Positions 17,560 to 25,184 of a stretch of 64,000 nucleotides of DNA are shown one piece after another. A model generated the notes under the pieces. The model saw only the letters and a program-made list of their open reading frames with translations, searched no databases and was not told the DNA's origin. The position numbers and the translations under genes were made by a program. The first letter of the stretch is position 1, and each line of letters begins with the position of its first letter. Source of the stretch: Bacillota bacterium (GTDB lineage Bacteria; Bacillota; Negativicutes; Sporomusales; CTSoil-080); assembly GCA_017889635.1 (NCBI GenBank), contig JAGGAC010000003.1, forward strand, positions 102,499 to 166,498, written 5' to 3'.

Positions 17560-17710
17560 GGTTTAATTAATACTTGAAATCATTGATTGTTCATCTTTAT
17601 TTCTTACTACCTTATAAACAATAGAAAAATTATATTTTTTGTTATAGTATGATACAATTATTGCTGTGCATTTATTATATGTATTCTATTAGAACAAAAG
17701 GGGCGGTAAT

Positions 17711-18067
17711 ATGGATAACGAGGATCTAATACTTAATAAGTTACTCAAAGAAATACAAAATACATTACAGGGAATACAGAACGAGATCCAAGTGATTAAA
17801 AACCAAGGATTAAAAGCAGATATTTTAGAAATGAAAAACCAACTCCGAGAAAATACCGATCTAACTAAAAAGTTGGCGCAGCGAACAGATGAACTTTATG
17901 TAAAAATTGATGGATTATTCCATAACGCAATTACTAAAGATACATTAATAGAAACTGAAAACCATCTTGCTCAACGGATAGGAAGAGTATCTCGCGATAT
18001 TACCTATTTAGTACATAAAGCCGCAGATCATGATGAGGATATAATAGAATTACGCACAGCTAAATAG
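17711..18067 (+). CDS. Hypothetical coiled-coil protein
   Basis: I do not recognise this 118-aa protein. It is hydrophilic and predicted to be almost all helical, with heptad-like repeats in residues 5-75 (LLKEIQNTLQGIQNEIQVIK, then LRENTDLTKKLAQRTDEL). No signal peptide, membrane helix or cysteine is present. The ATG follows AAAAGGGGCGG at 17696-17706. A -10-like TACAAT at 17653-17658 has no clear -35. It sits alone between the terminator of the 6S-like RNA and its own terminator, so it is transcribed independently. Its base composition is more AT-rich than the flanking aspS and rarA genes, which could mean a later arrival. Confidence 0.7.
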   Translation: MDNEDLILNKLLKEIQNTLQGIQNEIQVIKNQGLKADILEMKNQLRENTDLTKKLAQRTDELYVKIDGLFHNAITKDTLIETENHLAQRIGRVSRDITYLVHKAADHDEDIIELRTAK

Positions 18068-18097
18068 TGTCGCCTTAGGGCGTTTTGTTATTAGTAG

Positions 18098-18125
18098 GGC
18101 TCCGGCAATTTGCTGGAGCCTTTTT
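18098..18125 (+). terminator. Intrinsic terminator
   Basis: GGCTCC (18098-18103) pairs with GGAGCC (18115-18120), with an inner GC pair, followed by TTTTT. It ends the coiled-coil gene. Confidence 0.85.
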
Positions 18126-18255
18126 GATCCAAGGGCGAATCTACGCTGGAGTCTTTTTGGGGGAGGAATCATTTTATAATTTACCGAAATATGTTATATA
18201 GCAGCAAGAAATACTGAGGTTTTTTTGATAATAAGCAGTATTGCAAGGAGGACTC

Positions 18256-18354
18256 ATGATGAGTTTATTAAATCAAGCCATAATAAATATAAATTTGCAT
18301 TTGGAGTTTCGAAAAAGCTGGTGTAAGAGGGTGCTAATTTATGAGCTTATTTGA
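18256..18354 (+). CDS. Possible 32-aa leader peptide overlapping rarA
   Basis: A short frame starts at ATG 18256, five nt after a near-perfect AAGGAGGA (18245-18252), and stops at TGA 18352-18354, 14 nt inside rarA. The predicted peptide starts MMSLLNQAI and is basic near its end. The ribosome site is stronger than that of rarA, so it may couple translation of rarA. There is no homology support by eye, and the peptide may be chance. Confidence 0.35.
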   Translation: MMSLLNQAIININLHLEFRKSWCKRVLIYELI

Positions 18355-19654
18355 TGATGATTCTAAAGTTAGTCCTGAGCCAAAACTACCGCTGGCGGTC
18401 CGGATGAGGCCGATAACTCTGGAGGAGTTCGTTGGGCAAGACGAGATTACCGGCAACGGTATGTTTCTCCGGCGGATGATTGAGGCTGATACTGTACCGT
18501 CATCAATTTTATTTGGTCCGCCGGGAACAGGAAAAACTACATTGGCTCATATTATCGCTAGGGAAACGGATTCACATTTTGAACAAATAAATGCTGTTTC
18601 TGCCGGAGTGGCCGATATACGTAAGATTATTGACGGTGCCCGAACAAGATTGACGCTCCGGCGGCAACGGACTATTTTATTTATTGATGAAATTCACCGT
18701 TTTTCTAAGTCGCAACAGGATGTTCTTTTGCCATATGTGGAAAACGGTACAATTACGCTGATTGGCGCAACAACGGAAAATCCTTATTTTGAGGTTAATT
18801 CCCCTCTATTGTCGCGGGTTAGGGTGTTTCGGCTATTACCATTAGATGAGGCGGCGGTTATCGCCATTTTGGAACGGAGTCTCAAAGATGAGCAGCGTGG
18901 ACTGGGCAAGAACGGAATTATTTGCCCAAGAACGGTGCTGGAAATGATTGCTGCAATTGCAAATGGCGATGCCCGAGTTGCAATCAACCTACTGGAACAG
19001 GCAGCTTCGATGCTTAGCACTGAAGGACCTCAGGAGATTACTATGAAGCACATCGAGGCTATTGCCGGAGAGAGGCTGGTAGCTTATGATAAGCAGGGAG
19101 ACAATCATTATGATGTAACGTCAGCATTTATTAAGAGTATGCGTGGTTCTGACCCGGATGCAGCGCTTCATTATTTAGCCAGGATGTTGGTGGCAGGAGA
19201 GGATGTAAAATTTATTGCTAGACGCATTGTAATATGCGCAGCGGAAGATGTCGGCAATGCCGATCCGGCAGCACTTACGGTCGCTATGGCGGCAGCTCAG
19301 GCGGTACAGTTTATCGGTATGCCGGAAGGACGGATTCCGTTGGCGCAGGCGGCGGTGTATATAGCGACTGCACCGAAGAGCAATGCTGCATATATGGCTA
19401 TTGACCAGGCAATGGCTGACATCAGGAATAGGAAGAGTGGACAGGTGCCTGATCATCTACGGGACTCGCACTATAAAGGCGCGAAAGTATGGGGGTACGG
19501 CAAAAATTATCTGTATCCGCACAATTATGAAGGGGCCTATGTGACGCAACAGTATTTGCCGGATGAACTAAAAGATGTCAGGTATTACAAACCTACAGAG
19601 TATGGTTTTGAAGCAACTATCGCTGAACGTTTACGACAAACAAAACGTAAATAA
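18341..19654 (+). CDS. rarA: RarA/MgsA, replication-associated recombination ATPase
   Basis: Clamp-loader-like AAA+ ATPase of 437 aa that acts at stalled replication forks. Walker A is GPPGTGKTT (59-67), Walker B is FIDEIH (114-119), sensor 1 is IGATTENP and the arginine finger lies in SPLLSRVRVF. The C-terminal half holds the RarA-specific tetramerisation domain (RGSDPDAALHYLARML, ending with the conserved HYKGAK and GYGKNYLYPHNYEG). The ATG is preceded by AAGAGGGTG. It lies between the 6S-like RNA and the iscR block, as in Bacillus. Confidence 0.96.
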   Translation: MSLFDDDSKVSPEPKLPLAVRMRPITLEEFVGQDEITGNGMFLRRMIEADTVPSSILFGPPGTGKTTLAHIIARETDSHFEQINAVSAGVADIRKIIDGARTRLTLRRQRTILFIDEIHRFSKSQQDVLLPYVENGTITLIGATTENPYFEVNSPLLSRVRVFRLLPLDEAAVIAILERSLKDEQRGLGKNGIICPRTVLEMIAAIANGDARVAINLLEQAASMLSTEGPQEITMKHIEAIAGERLVAYDKQGDNHYDVTSAFIKSMRGSDPDAALHYLARMLVAGEDVKFIARRIVICAAEDVGNADPAALTVAMAAAQAVQFIGMPEGRIPLAQAAVYIATAPKSNAAYMAIDQAMADIRNRKSGQVPDHLRDSHYKGAKVWGYGKNYLYPHNYEGAYVTQQYLPDELKDVRYYKPTEYGFEATIAERLRQTKRK

Positions 19655-19757
19655 TGGTAATAATTTCCAGGAAATAACAAATGTTTTTTAGCTGATAGAA
19701 TATTGAAAAGCAAGCATATTCCCGACAAAAAAAGTCAACAATAGTTTTGCGTTAGCT

Positions 19758-19786
19758 TTGACAAAAGAATAATCTTTTGCTATATT
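19758..19786 (+). promoter_or_regulatory. Strong SigA promoter of the iscR operon with internal palindrome
   Basis: TTGACA (19758-19763), a 17-nt spacer and TATATT (19781-19786), with the extended -10 TGC just before it. The spacer holds a perfect inverted repeat, CAAAAGA-ATAA-TCTTTTG (19762-19779), well placed to be an operator. Transcription would start near 19793, so the regulator must start at 19837. Confidence 0.8.
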
Positions 19787-19836
19787 TATATATAATAAAA
19801 CCAATCAAATTACTCGGAAAAGCAGGAGTGGATGCC

Positions 19837-20265
19837 ATGAAATTATCAACCAAAGGACGCTATGGTGTGTCTGCAATGTTTGACTTGGCTCTTCATTATG
19901 GCCAAGGGCCTATATCACTCAAAAGTGTAGCCCAACGTCAAGGCATTTCAGAGCATTACCTTGAACAGTTGATGGGAACACTGCGTAAAGCCGGGTACGT
20001 TAAGAGTCTTCGCGGATCACAGGGTGGATATACATTAACGAAAGAGCCGGATAAGATTACTGTGGGAGAAATTGTCAGGATTATGGAGGGACCAATTGCT
20101 CCTGTGGACTGTCTGCTCGCAGCGCCTGAGGACAACGAATATTGTGGACGGGCGGGGACTTGCGTGACCCGTGGCGTTTGGGCCAAGGTTCGCGACAGTA
20201 TTACTGCCGTGGTTGATTCTATTACATTGGCCGATCTTTGTAATGAAGATAAACAAAAGGAGTGA
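19837..20265 (+). CDS. iscR: Rrf2-family regulator, IscR/CymR-like
   Basis: Winged-helix regulator of 142 aa. The DNA-binding part is residues 1-70 (KLSTKGRYGVSAMFDLA, then LRGSQGGYTL as wing). Three cysteines, C92, C103 and C109, lie in the effector region, spaced like the ligands of an Fe-S cluster in IscR (C92, C98, C104 in E. coli), although the first gap is longer. CymR of Bacillus lacks such a cluster, so an Fe-S sensor is more likely; the gene order iscR-iscS-iscU-mnmA supports this. The start is ATG 19837 with AGGAGTGG upstream; the longer frame from 19777 begins before the -10 element. Confidence 0.85.
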   Translation: MKLSTKGRYGVSAMFDLALHYGQGPISLKSVAQRQGISEHYLEQLMGTLRKAGYVKSLRGSQGGYTLTKEPDKITVGEIVRIMEGPIAPVDCLLAAPEDNEYCGRAGTCVTRGVWAKVRDSITAVVDSITLADLCNEDKQKE

Positions 20266-20271
20266 CGATTA

Positions 20272-21480
20272 GTGAAACGTATTTATTTTGATCATTCAGC
20301 AACAACCCCGGTTGATAAAAATGTGGCAACTTCGGTGCTGGAATATATGACTGATAAATTCGGCAATGCCTCCAGCATTCACAGCTTTGGCCGTGAAGCC
20401 CGCCGGGCGGTGGAGGAATCAAGAGAAAAGGTAGCAGCGCTCATTGGCGCTACGCCAAATGAAATTTTTTTTACTAGCGGTGGTACAGAAGGTGACAATC
20501 TTGCAATCAAGGGAGTAGCGTTCGCCAACCGTAAAAAAGGCAATCATATTATTACGTCAGCAATTGAGCATCATGCAGTGCTGCATACATGTGATTATTT
20601 GGAAAAGCACGGGTTTCAAATTACCTATCTTCCAGTGGACGAGTATGGCATGATTAGGCTGGAGGATTTGAAAAATGCTGTTACTGATAAGACAATTTTG
20701 ATTTCGATAATGTTTGCAAATAATGAAGTTGGAACCATTCAACCGGTAAAAGAAATTGGTGCGTTTGCTAAAGAACGGGGCATCTATTTTCATACTGACG
20801 CTGTACAGGCAGCTGGTAACTATCCGATTGATGTGAAAGCCGATAATATTGATCTTTTAACTATGTCTGGACATAAATTTTACGCTCCGAAAGGGATCGG
20901 CGCTTTGTATATCCGAAGGGGTGTTCGGATTGAATCAATTCAGCATGGCGGTGCTCATGAACGTAATCTCAGAGCTGGAACTGAGAATGTTCCAGGTATA
21001 GTCGGGCTAGGGTTAGCAAGTGAAATTGCGAAGAATGAAATGAATAATAGAGTAGAGCGAATCTCTAAGCTGCGGGATAAAATAATCAGTGAAGTATCGT
21101 CAAATATTCCCCACACTAAACTCAATGGTCATCCAAAATTGCGGCTGCCGGGAAATGTAAATTTCAGCTTTCTTTATCTGGAAGGCGAGTCTCTGCTTTT
21201 GAATCTTGATATGAAAGGTATTGGGGCATCCAGCGGCTCGGCTTGTACTTCAGGATCACTAGACCCGTCACATGTGCTTTTGGCGATGGGCTTGACACAC
21301 GAAGTTGCTCATGGTTCGCTCAGAATATCGTTAGGCCACGATAATACTGAAGAGGAAGTTGACTATTTTCTTGAGGTATTACCGGAAATTATTGATCGAC
21401 TGCGGGCAATGTCGCCGCTCTATGGCGAAAGTGCTGAATTAAAGCCGGCTAATCCATGCAGTAACTGCCACGTTCACTAA
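20272..21480 (+). CDS. iscS: Cysteine desulfurase IscS
   Basis: PLP enzyme of 402 aa that takes sulfur from cysteine for Fe-S clusters and tRNA thiolation. PLP lysine is K202 in TMSGHKFYAPKG; the mobile catalytic cysteine is C325 in SSGSACTSGSLDP. The short-loop group II type (NifS/IscS) is indicated by the ACTSGS segment. The C-terminus carries an additional Cys pair (NPCSNCHVH). The start is GTG 20272 after AAAAGGAGTGA. It follows iscR by 6 nt and is followed by iscU. Confidence 0.96.
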   Translation: MKRIYFDHSATTPVDKNVATSVLEYMTDKFGNASSIHSFGREARRAVEESREKVAALIGATPNEIFFTSGGTEGDNLAIKGVAFANRKKGNHIITSAIEHHAVLHTCDYLEKHGFQITYLPVDEYGMIRLEDLKNAVTDKTILISIMFANNEVGTIQPVKEIGAFAKERGIYFHTDAVQAAGNYPIDVKADNIDLLTMSGHKFYAPKGIGALYIRRGVRIESIQHGGAHERNLRAGTENVPGIVGLGLASEIAKNEMNNRVERISKLRDKIISEVSSNIPHTKLNGHPKLRLPGNVNFSFLYLEGESLLLNLDMKGIGASSGSACTSGSLDPSHVLLAMGLTHEVAHGSLRISLGHDNTEEEVDYFLEVLPEIIDRLRAMSPLYGESAELKPANPCSNCHVH

Positions 21481-21504
21481 AATTATTGATGGGAGAGAGT
21501 ACAC

Positions 21505-21879
21505 ATGTATACCGAAAAAGTAATGGATCATTTTTCCAATCCGCGCAATGTGGGTGATATAAAAGATGCGGACGGTGTGGGCGAAGTTGGCAACGCCAAA
21601 TGTGGTGATATTATGCGGATTTACTTAAAAGTTGATAATAACGATGTGATTACTGATGTTAAGTTTAAAACCTTTGGTTGTGGCGCTGCAATTGCTACCA
21701 GCAGTATGGTGACTGAAATGGTAAAAGGGAAAAAGCTTGATGAGGCGTTGGAAATTTCCAATCAGGCTGTAGCCGAAGCTTTGGGTGGGCTGCCACCTGC
21801 AAAGATGCATTGTTCTAATTTAGCTGCTGATGCTCTGCACGAAGCGATAAAAGATTATATCACAAAAAAGGGAAAGTGA
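21505..21879 (+). CDS. iscU: Fe-S cluster scaffold IscU
   Basis: Scaffold of 124 aa on which [2Fe-2S] and [4Fe-4S] clusters are built. The ligand set is complete: C33 and D35 (AKCGD), C59 (FGCGAAIA) and C103 (MHCSNLA). The length and the MYTEKVMDHFSNPRNVG start resemble clostridial NifU-like IscU. GGGAGAGAG lies 8 nt before the ATG. No hscBA or fdx follows, as is common in Firmicutes; the next gene uses the same sulfur donor. Confidence 0.96.
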   Translation: MYTEKVMDHFSNPRNVGDIKDADGVGEVGNAKCGDIMRIYLKVDNNDVITDVKFKTFGCGAAIATSSMVTEMVKGKKLDEALEISNQAVAEALGGLPPAKMHCSNLAADALHEAIKDYITKKGK

Positions 21880-21884
21880 GTGGT

Positions 21885-22973
21885 ATGATGGTGAAGCCAC
21901 GCGTGGTAGTAGCCATGAGCGGAGGGGTGGACAGTTCTTTAACTGCCGCCCTTCTTGTACGCCAAGGCTATGATGTTATTGGGGCAACAATGCAAATTTG
22001 GAACAGTGAACGAGAAGATATTGATGAGCGAGGCTGTTGCTCTCTGTCAGCTGTAGGAGATGCCAGACGAGTTGCTGATAAGTTAGGCATTCCTTATTAC
22101 GTATTGAATTTTCGCGATATGTTTCAGAAGACTGTAGTTGACTACTTTATTCGCGAATACGCAGCTGGTCGGACGCCAAACCCCTGTATTGCTTGTAATC
22201 GCTATGTAAAGTTTGATGGTTTATTAAAAAAAGCTCAGGCTCTCGGAGCAGACTATGTAGCTACCGGGCACTACGCCAGGATAGATTTTGAGGAATGTAG
22301 CGGACGTTTTCTTCTTCGTAAAGGGATTGACGCTACAAAAGATCAGTCTTATGCCTTGTATAATTTAACCCAGGAAACCCTAAAATATTTTCTGATGCCT
22401 TTAGGGACCCTTACCAAAGTTGAGACACGACAAATGGCGAGAGAGCTTGATTTAGCAGTAGCCGAAAAGCCGGACAGTCAGGAAATTTGTTTTGTACCTG
22501 ATGATGATTATAAAAAATTTTTAGCAGAAAAAGCACCAAAAAGTTTAAAATCTGGCAACATTGTTGATACTAACGGTAATATTATAGGTCGGCATCAGGG
22601 GTTGCCATTATATACTGTAGGCCAGCGCAAGGGACTTGGATTGGCGGCCGGAAAACCACTGTATGTAGTGGAACTGGACGTAGAGCGCAATCAGATCATT
22701 GTCGGAAATAATGATGATGTTTTTGCCAGTGAACTCATTGCCGAGGATTTAAATTATATTGCATTTGATAATCTCAATAAGCCTATGAATGCATTGGTTA
22801 AAATTCGCTATAACGCCAGTGAAGCTTTGGCAACAATTTCGCCTCTGGCTGATGGACAGGTTGGTGTCAAATTTTCTAAGCCTCAGAGAGCTATTACACC
22901 CGGCCAATCGGTGGTTTTTTATGACAATGATATTGTTCTCGGTGGCGGCACAATTAAGAAAGTTTTGCGTTAG
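21885..22973 (+). CDS. mnmA: tRNA-specific 2-thiouridylase MnmA
   Basis: Enzyme of 362 aa that makes 2-thiouridine at position 34 of tRNA(Lys, Glu, Gln). The ATP PP-loop is AMSGGVDSS; the catalytic cysteines lie in NPCIACNRYVKF and in DSQEICFVPD. KDQSYALYNL and TVGQRKGLGL are conserved. ATG 21885 is chosen because GGGAAA lies 9 nt upstream; a GTG at 21876 overlapping the iscU stop is an alternative. Linkage to iscS supplies the sulfur-relay partner. Confidence 0.95.
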   Translation: MMVKPRVVVAMSGGVDSSLTAALLVRQGYDVIGATMQIWNSEREDIDERGCCSLSAVGDARRVADKLGIPYYVLNFRDMFQKTVVDYFIREYAAGRTPNPCIACNRYVKFDGLLKKAQALGADYVATGHYARIDFEECSGRFLLRKGIDATKDQSYALYNLTQETLKYFLMPLGTLTKVETRQMARELDLAVAEKPDSQEICFVPDDDYKKFLAEKAPKSLKSGNIVDTNGNIIGRHQGLPLYTVGQRKGLGLAAGKPLYVVELDVERNQIIVGNNDDVFASELIAEDLNYIAFDNLNKPMNALVKIRYNASEALATISPLADGQVGVKFSKPQRAITPGQSVVFYDNDIVLGGGTIKKVLR

Positions 22974-23052
22974 CGGAACAATAATGATAAGAGGATAAAT
23001 AAAAGATTACTAATTCGGCAATACTAGTAGTACCATCTGTTTTGGAGGCCTT

Positions 23053-23577
23053 ATGCAGAAGCTGAGTGATGTTATCGGCTTGCCGGTCCTAGAAAAGACC
23101 AGCGGCTCACAGATAGGTGAAGTGCAGGAAGTGGTTCTGAACTATGCTAAAAAAGTTGTAACTGGTGTTATAGTCTCAGAAGCAACTTGGTTTAGCCATG
23201 ATCGTGGCATTCTATTTCAGGACTTCGTCAACTTCGGACAGTATGCAATTAATGTCCAGGACGGCAAAGTGGTGCAGGATTTTTCCAATGTGCTTAATTC
23301 GGTTGATATTTGCGGGTTTCAGACCATTGTCGGCAAGGAGCTTTATACTGCACAAGGTAATTACCTTGGAATTCTAGCTGACTTTGTATTTGACCCGTCA
23401 ACAGGAAATGTCAAGCTTTTGGAGCTATCTGATGGTGTGGTGACCGACTTTGTTTATGGTCGAATGGCCGTACCATTGACACCAGTTCTAGGCGTTATGG
23501 AAGATCGATTAATTGTTTCGGAAAGAATGCAGAAACTGCTTCAGGCCCTGAATCATAAGCCAAGTGAGGTGGACTGA
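23053..23577 (+). CDS. PRC-barrel domain protein
   Basis: Soluble protein of 174 aa with two tandem PRC-barrel-like repeats: residues about 3-75 (LSDVIGLPVLEKTSGSQIGEV) and 80-155 (IVGKELYTAQGNYLGILADF). In other proteins this beta-barrel fold binds RNA, proteins or photosynthetic reaction centres; the role here is unknown. GGAGG at 23044-23048 supports the ATG. It starts a three-gene group of small proteins, with the next start directly after its stop codon. Confidence 0.8.
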   Translation: MQKLSDVIGLPVLEKTSGSQIGEVQEVVLNYAKKVVTGVIVSEATWFSHDRGILFQDFVNFGQYAINVQDGKVVQDFSNVLNSVDICGFQTIVGKELYTAQGNYLGILADFVFDPSTGNVKLLELSDGVVTDFVYGRMAVPLTPVLGVMEDRLIVSERMQKLLQALNHKPSEVD

Positions 23578-23760
23578 GTGGACAATTGTCCGGTATGCGG
23601 GGCAAGGGCGATAGGTAAGGTTGGTATTGATCAATATTTTTGCTGGGATTGTTGTATTGAATTTATGCTCAAAGGTCAAGATTTAAAAATTTTCTATGTC
23701 GAAGCTGACGGCAGTCTGATTTCATACGATGATTACCTGCAGTCTACGGCCAATTTATAG
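23578..23760 (+). CDS. Small zinc-ribbon-like protein
   Basis: Protein of 60 aa with two CxxC pairs: CPVCGA at the N-terminus and CWDCCIEF at about residues 22-29, consistent with a zinc ribbon. The start is GTG 23578, immediately after the stop codon of the PRC-barrel gene, with GGTGGA upstream. I do not recognise the family. The tight packing with two other small genes supports translation. Confidence 0.7.
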   Translation: MDNCPVCGARAIGKVGIDQYFCWDCCIEFMLKGQDLKIFYVEADGSLISYDDYLQSTANL

Positions 23761-23778
23761 CTCAAGGAGGGGTAATGC

Positions 23779-23973
23779 ATGCGAAACGGTTTTTGGCACG
23801 GCTTGGTTTGGGGTGGATTAATTGGCACAGTATTTACAGCTGCTATGAGTCCGTTGATGAAACCAAAAAAGAAACCGCTTGTGGAGCGTAGCGCCAATGC
23901 TATAAAGGCCACTACCCGAGACTTGATGCGCGAAGCTCGGCGTACTCGTAAACGAATCATGAAGAAACTGTAA
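23779..23973 (+). CDS. Small basic single-span membrane protein
   Basis: Protein of 64 aa. Residues 5-26 form one glycine-containing membrane helix (GLVWGGLIGTVFTAAMSP) followed by a strongly basic helix (KKKP, then RDLMREARRTRKRIMKKL). The layout recalls YtxH-like envelope proteins, but that is only a resemblance. AAGGAGGGG lies 7 nt before the ATG. A terminator follows. Confidence 0.7.
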   Translation: MRNGFWHGLVWGGLIGTVFTAAMSPLMKPKKKPLVERSANAIKATTRDLMREARRTRKRIMKKL

Positions 23974-23981
23974 TCAGAGTG

Positions 23982-24007
23982 ACTTGGCTCCAAGCCAAGT
24001 CTTTTTC
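23982..24007 (+). terminator. Intrinsic terminator
   Basis: ACTTGGCT (23982-23989) pairs with AGCCAAGT (23993-24000), followed by CTTTTT. Confidence 0.85.
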
Positions 24008-24033
24008 TTGTTTACTATAAGGTGGGAAGAATT

Positions 24034-25062
24034 GTGTTAATAGCGCGGACTACATTTAGATGGGTCCTGGTTATTTTAACCCTGATTCTCATAATATATT
24101 TTTTCTGGGTAGTGCGTAAAGGCTTATACCCGTTTATTATTGCGTTCTTCTTGGCATATTTACTAAATCCAGCAGTCAATTGGATCGAGAACAAGGGACA
24201 TATGAGACGATGTTGGGCTATCTTGCTTGCTTACCTTGTAGTGTTCAGTATTATTATTTTAGGCGGCAGCTATTTGCTTCCCCTCATAATTAGAGAACTT
24301 GAGGGGTTTGCAGACGAATTACCGAAAATTACTGTAAAAGTTGAAGAACTTATCAATGACTTTCAATGGCAGTACCAAAATTCAACGCTACCTTATTCAC
24401 TTCGCATAGCTTTGGATAATAATCTGACTACTCTAGAAGGAGAAGTGCACAATTTTATCGATGCGTTAATAGCTACAATTCTGGGAACGCTTACTCATAT
24501 AATTGGAATAGCTGTGAGTCCGATACTTGCGTTTTATCTCTTGCATGATTGGAATGAAATAGAAGAATGCTTGCTGTATCTTTTACCTGGCAATTGGCGG
24601 CAAGAACTATGTACCATATTTCGGGATATCGATAAGGTTCTTTCCGGTATAATCAGAGGACAACTAATGATTGCTGTAATTGTAGGCATTTTAGTAAGTA
24701 GCGGACTCTATTTCTTAGGTGTTCGTTATGCTATTGTAATCGGAATTTTGGCAGGCATTTTTGATGTTATTCCATATTTTGGAGCAATTATTGGTGCTAC
24801 GCCAGCATTAACGGTGGCGCTTTTAGATTCGTCAATCTTGGCAACCAAGGTAGCAGTACTATTCCTGATTATTCATCAGATAGAAGGAACGATTATAGGA
24901 CCTAAAATTTTAGGGGACAAAACCGGCCTTAATCCATTGATCGTTATTTTAGTGCTTTTTATTGGTGAAGAATACTCAGGTGTAATTGGAATGTTGTTGG
25001 CTGTTCCAATAGTAGCGATTGGTAAAGTAATTATTAGGCACTTGGCAAAGAATTTAATATAA
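24034..25062 (+). CDS. AI-2E family transporter (second of two)
   Basis: Permease of 342 aa, a distant paralog of 11137-12168. It shows the same layout of N-terminal helices, a soluble segment about residues 95-145, and the conserved FDVIPYFGAIIGATPA followed by HQIEGTIIGPKILG. GTG 24034 is preferred because AAGGTGGG lies 8 nt upstream; GTG 24022 sits inside that ribosome site. It is set between a terminator and the alaS promoter and so is probably transcribed on its own. Confidence 0.85.
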   Translation: MLIARTTFRWVLVILTLILIIYFFWVVRKGLYPFIIAFFLAYLLNPAVNWIENKGHMRRCWAILLAYLVVFSIIILGGSYLLPLIIRELEGFADELPKITVKVEELINDFQWQYQNSTLPYSLRIALDNNLTTLEGEVHNFIDALIATILGTLTHIIGIAVSPILAFYLLHDWNEIEECLLYLLPGNWRQELCTIFRDIDKVLSGIIRGQLMIAVIVGILVSSGLYFLGVRYAIVIGILAGIFDVIPYFGAIIGATPALTVALLDSSILATKVAVLFLIIHQIEGTIIGPKILGDKTGLNPLIVILVLFIGEEYSGVIGMLLAVPIVAIGKVIIRHLAKNLI

Positions 25063-25113
25063 TTAATTATGGCAATGTACTATATTCCAAACAGTAGCAG
25101 CTTTTGCCGATGA

Positions 25114-25142
25114 TTGACAAGGCTGTCCAAATTATGTATAAT
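25114..25142 (+). promoter_or_regulatory. Perfect consensus SigA promoter of alaS
   Basis: TTGACA (25114-25119), a 17-nt spacer and TATAAT (25137-25142): both hexamers match the consensus exactly. Transcription should start near 25149, giving a leader of about 36 nt, too short for a T-box. Confidence 0.92.
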
Positions 25143-25184
25143 TCGGAAAGAGTGTTTGCCTTGAGACAATGGAGGTTGATTGAA

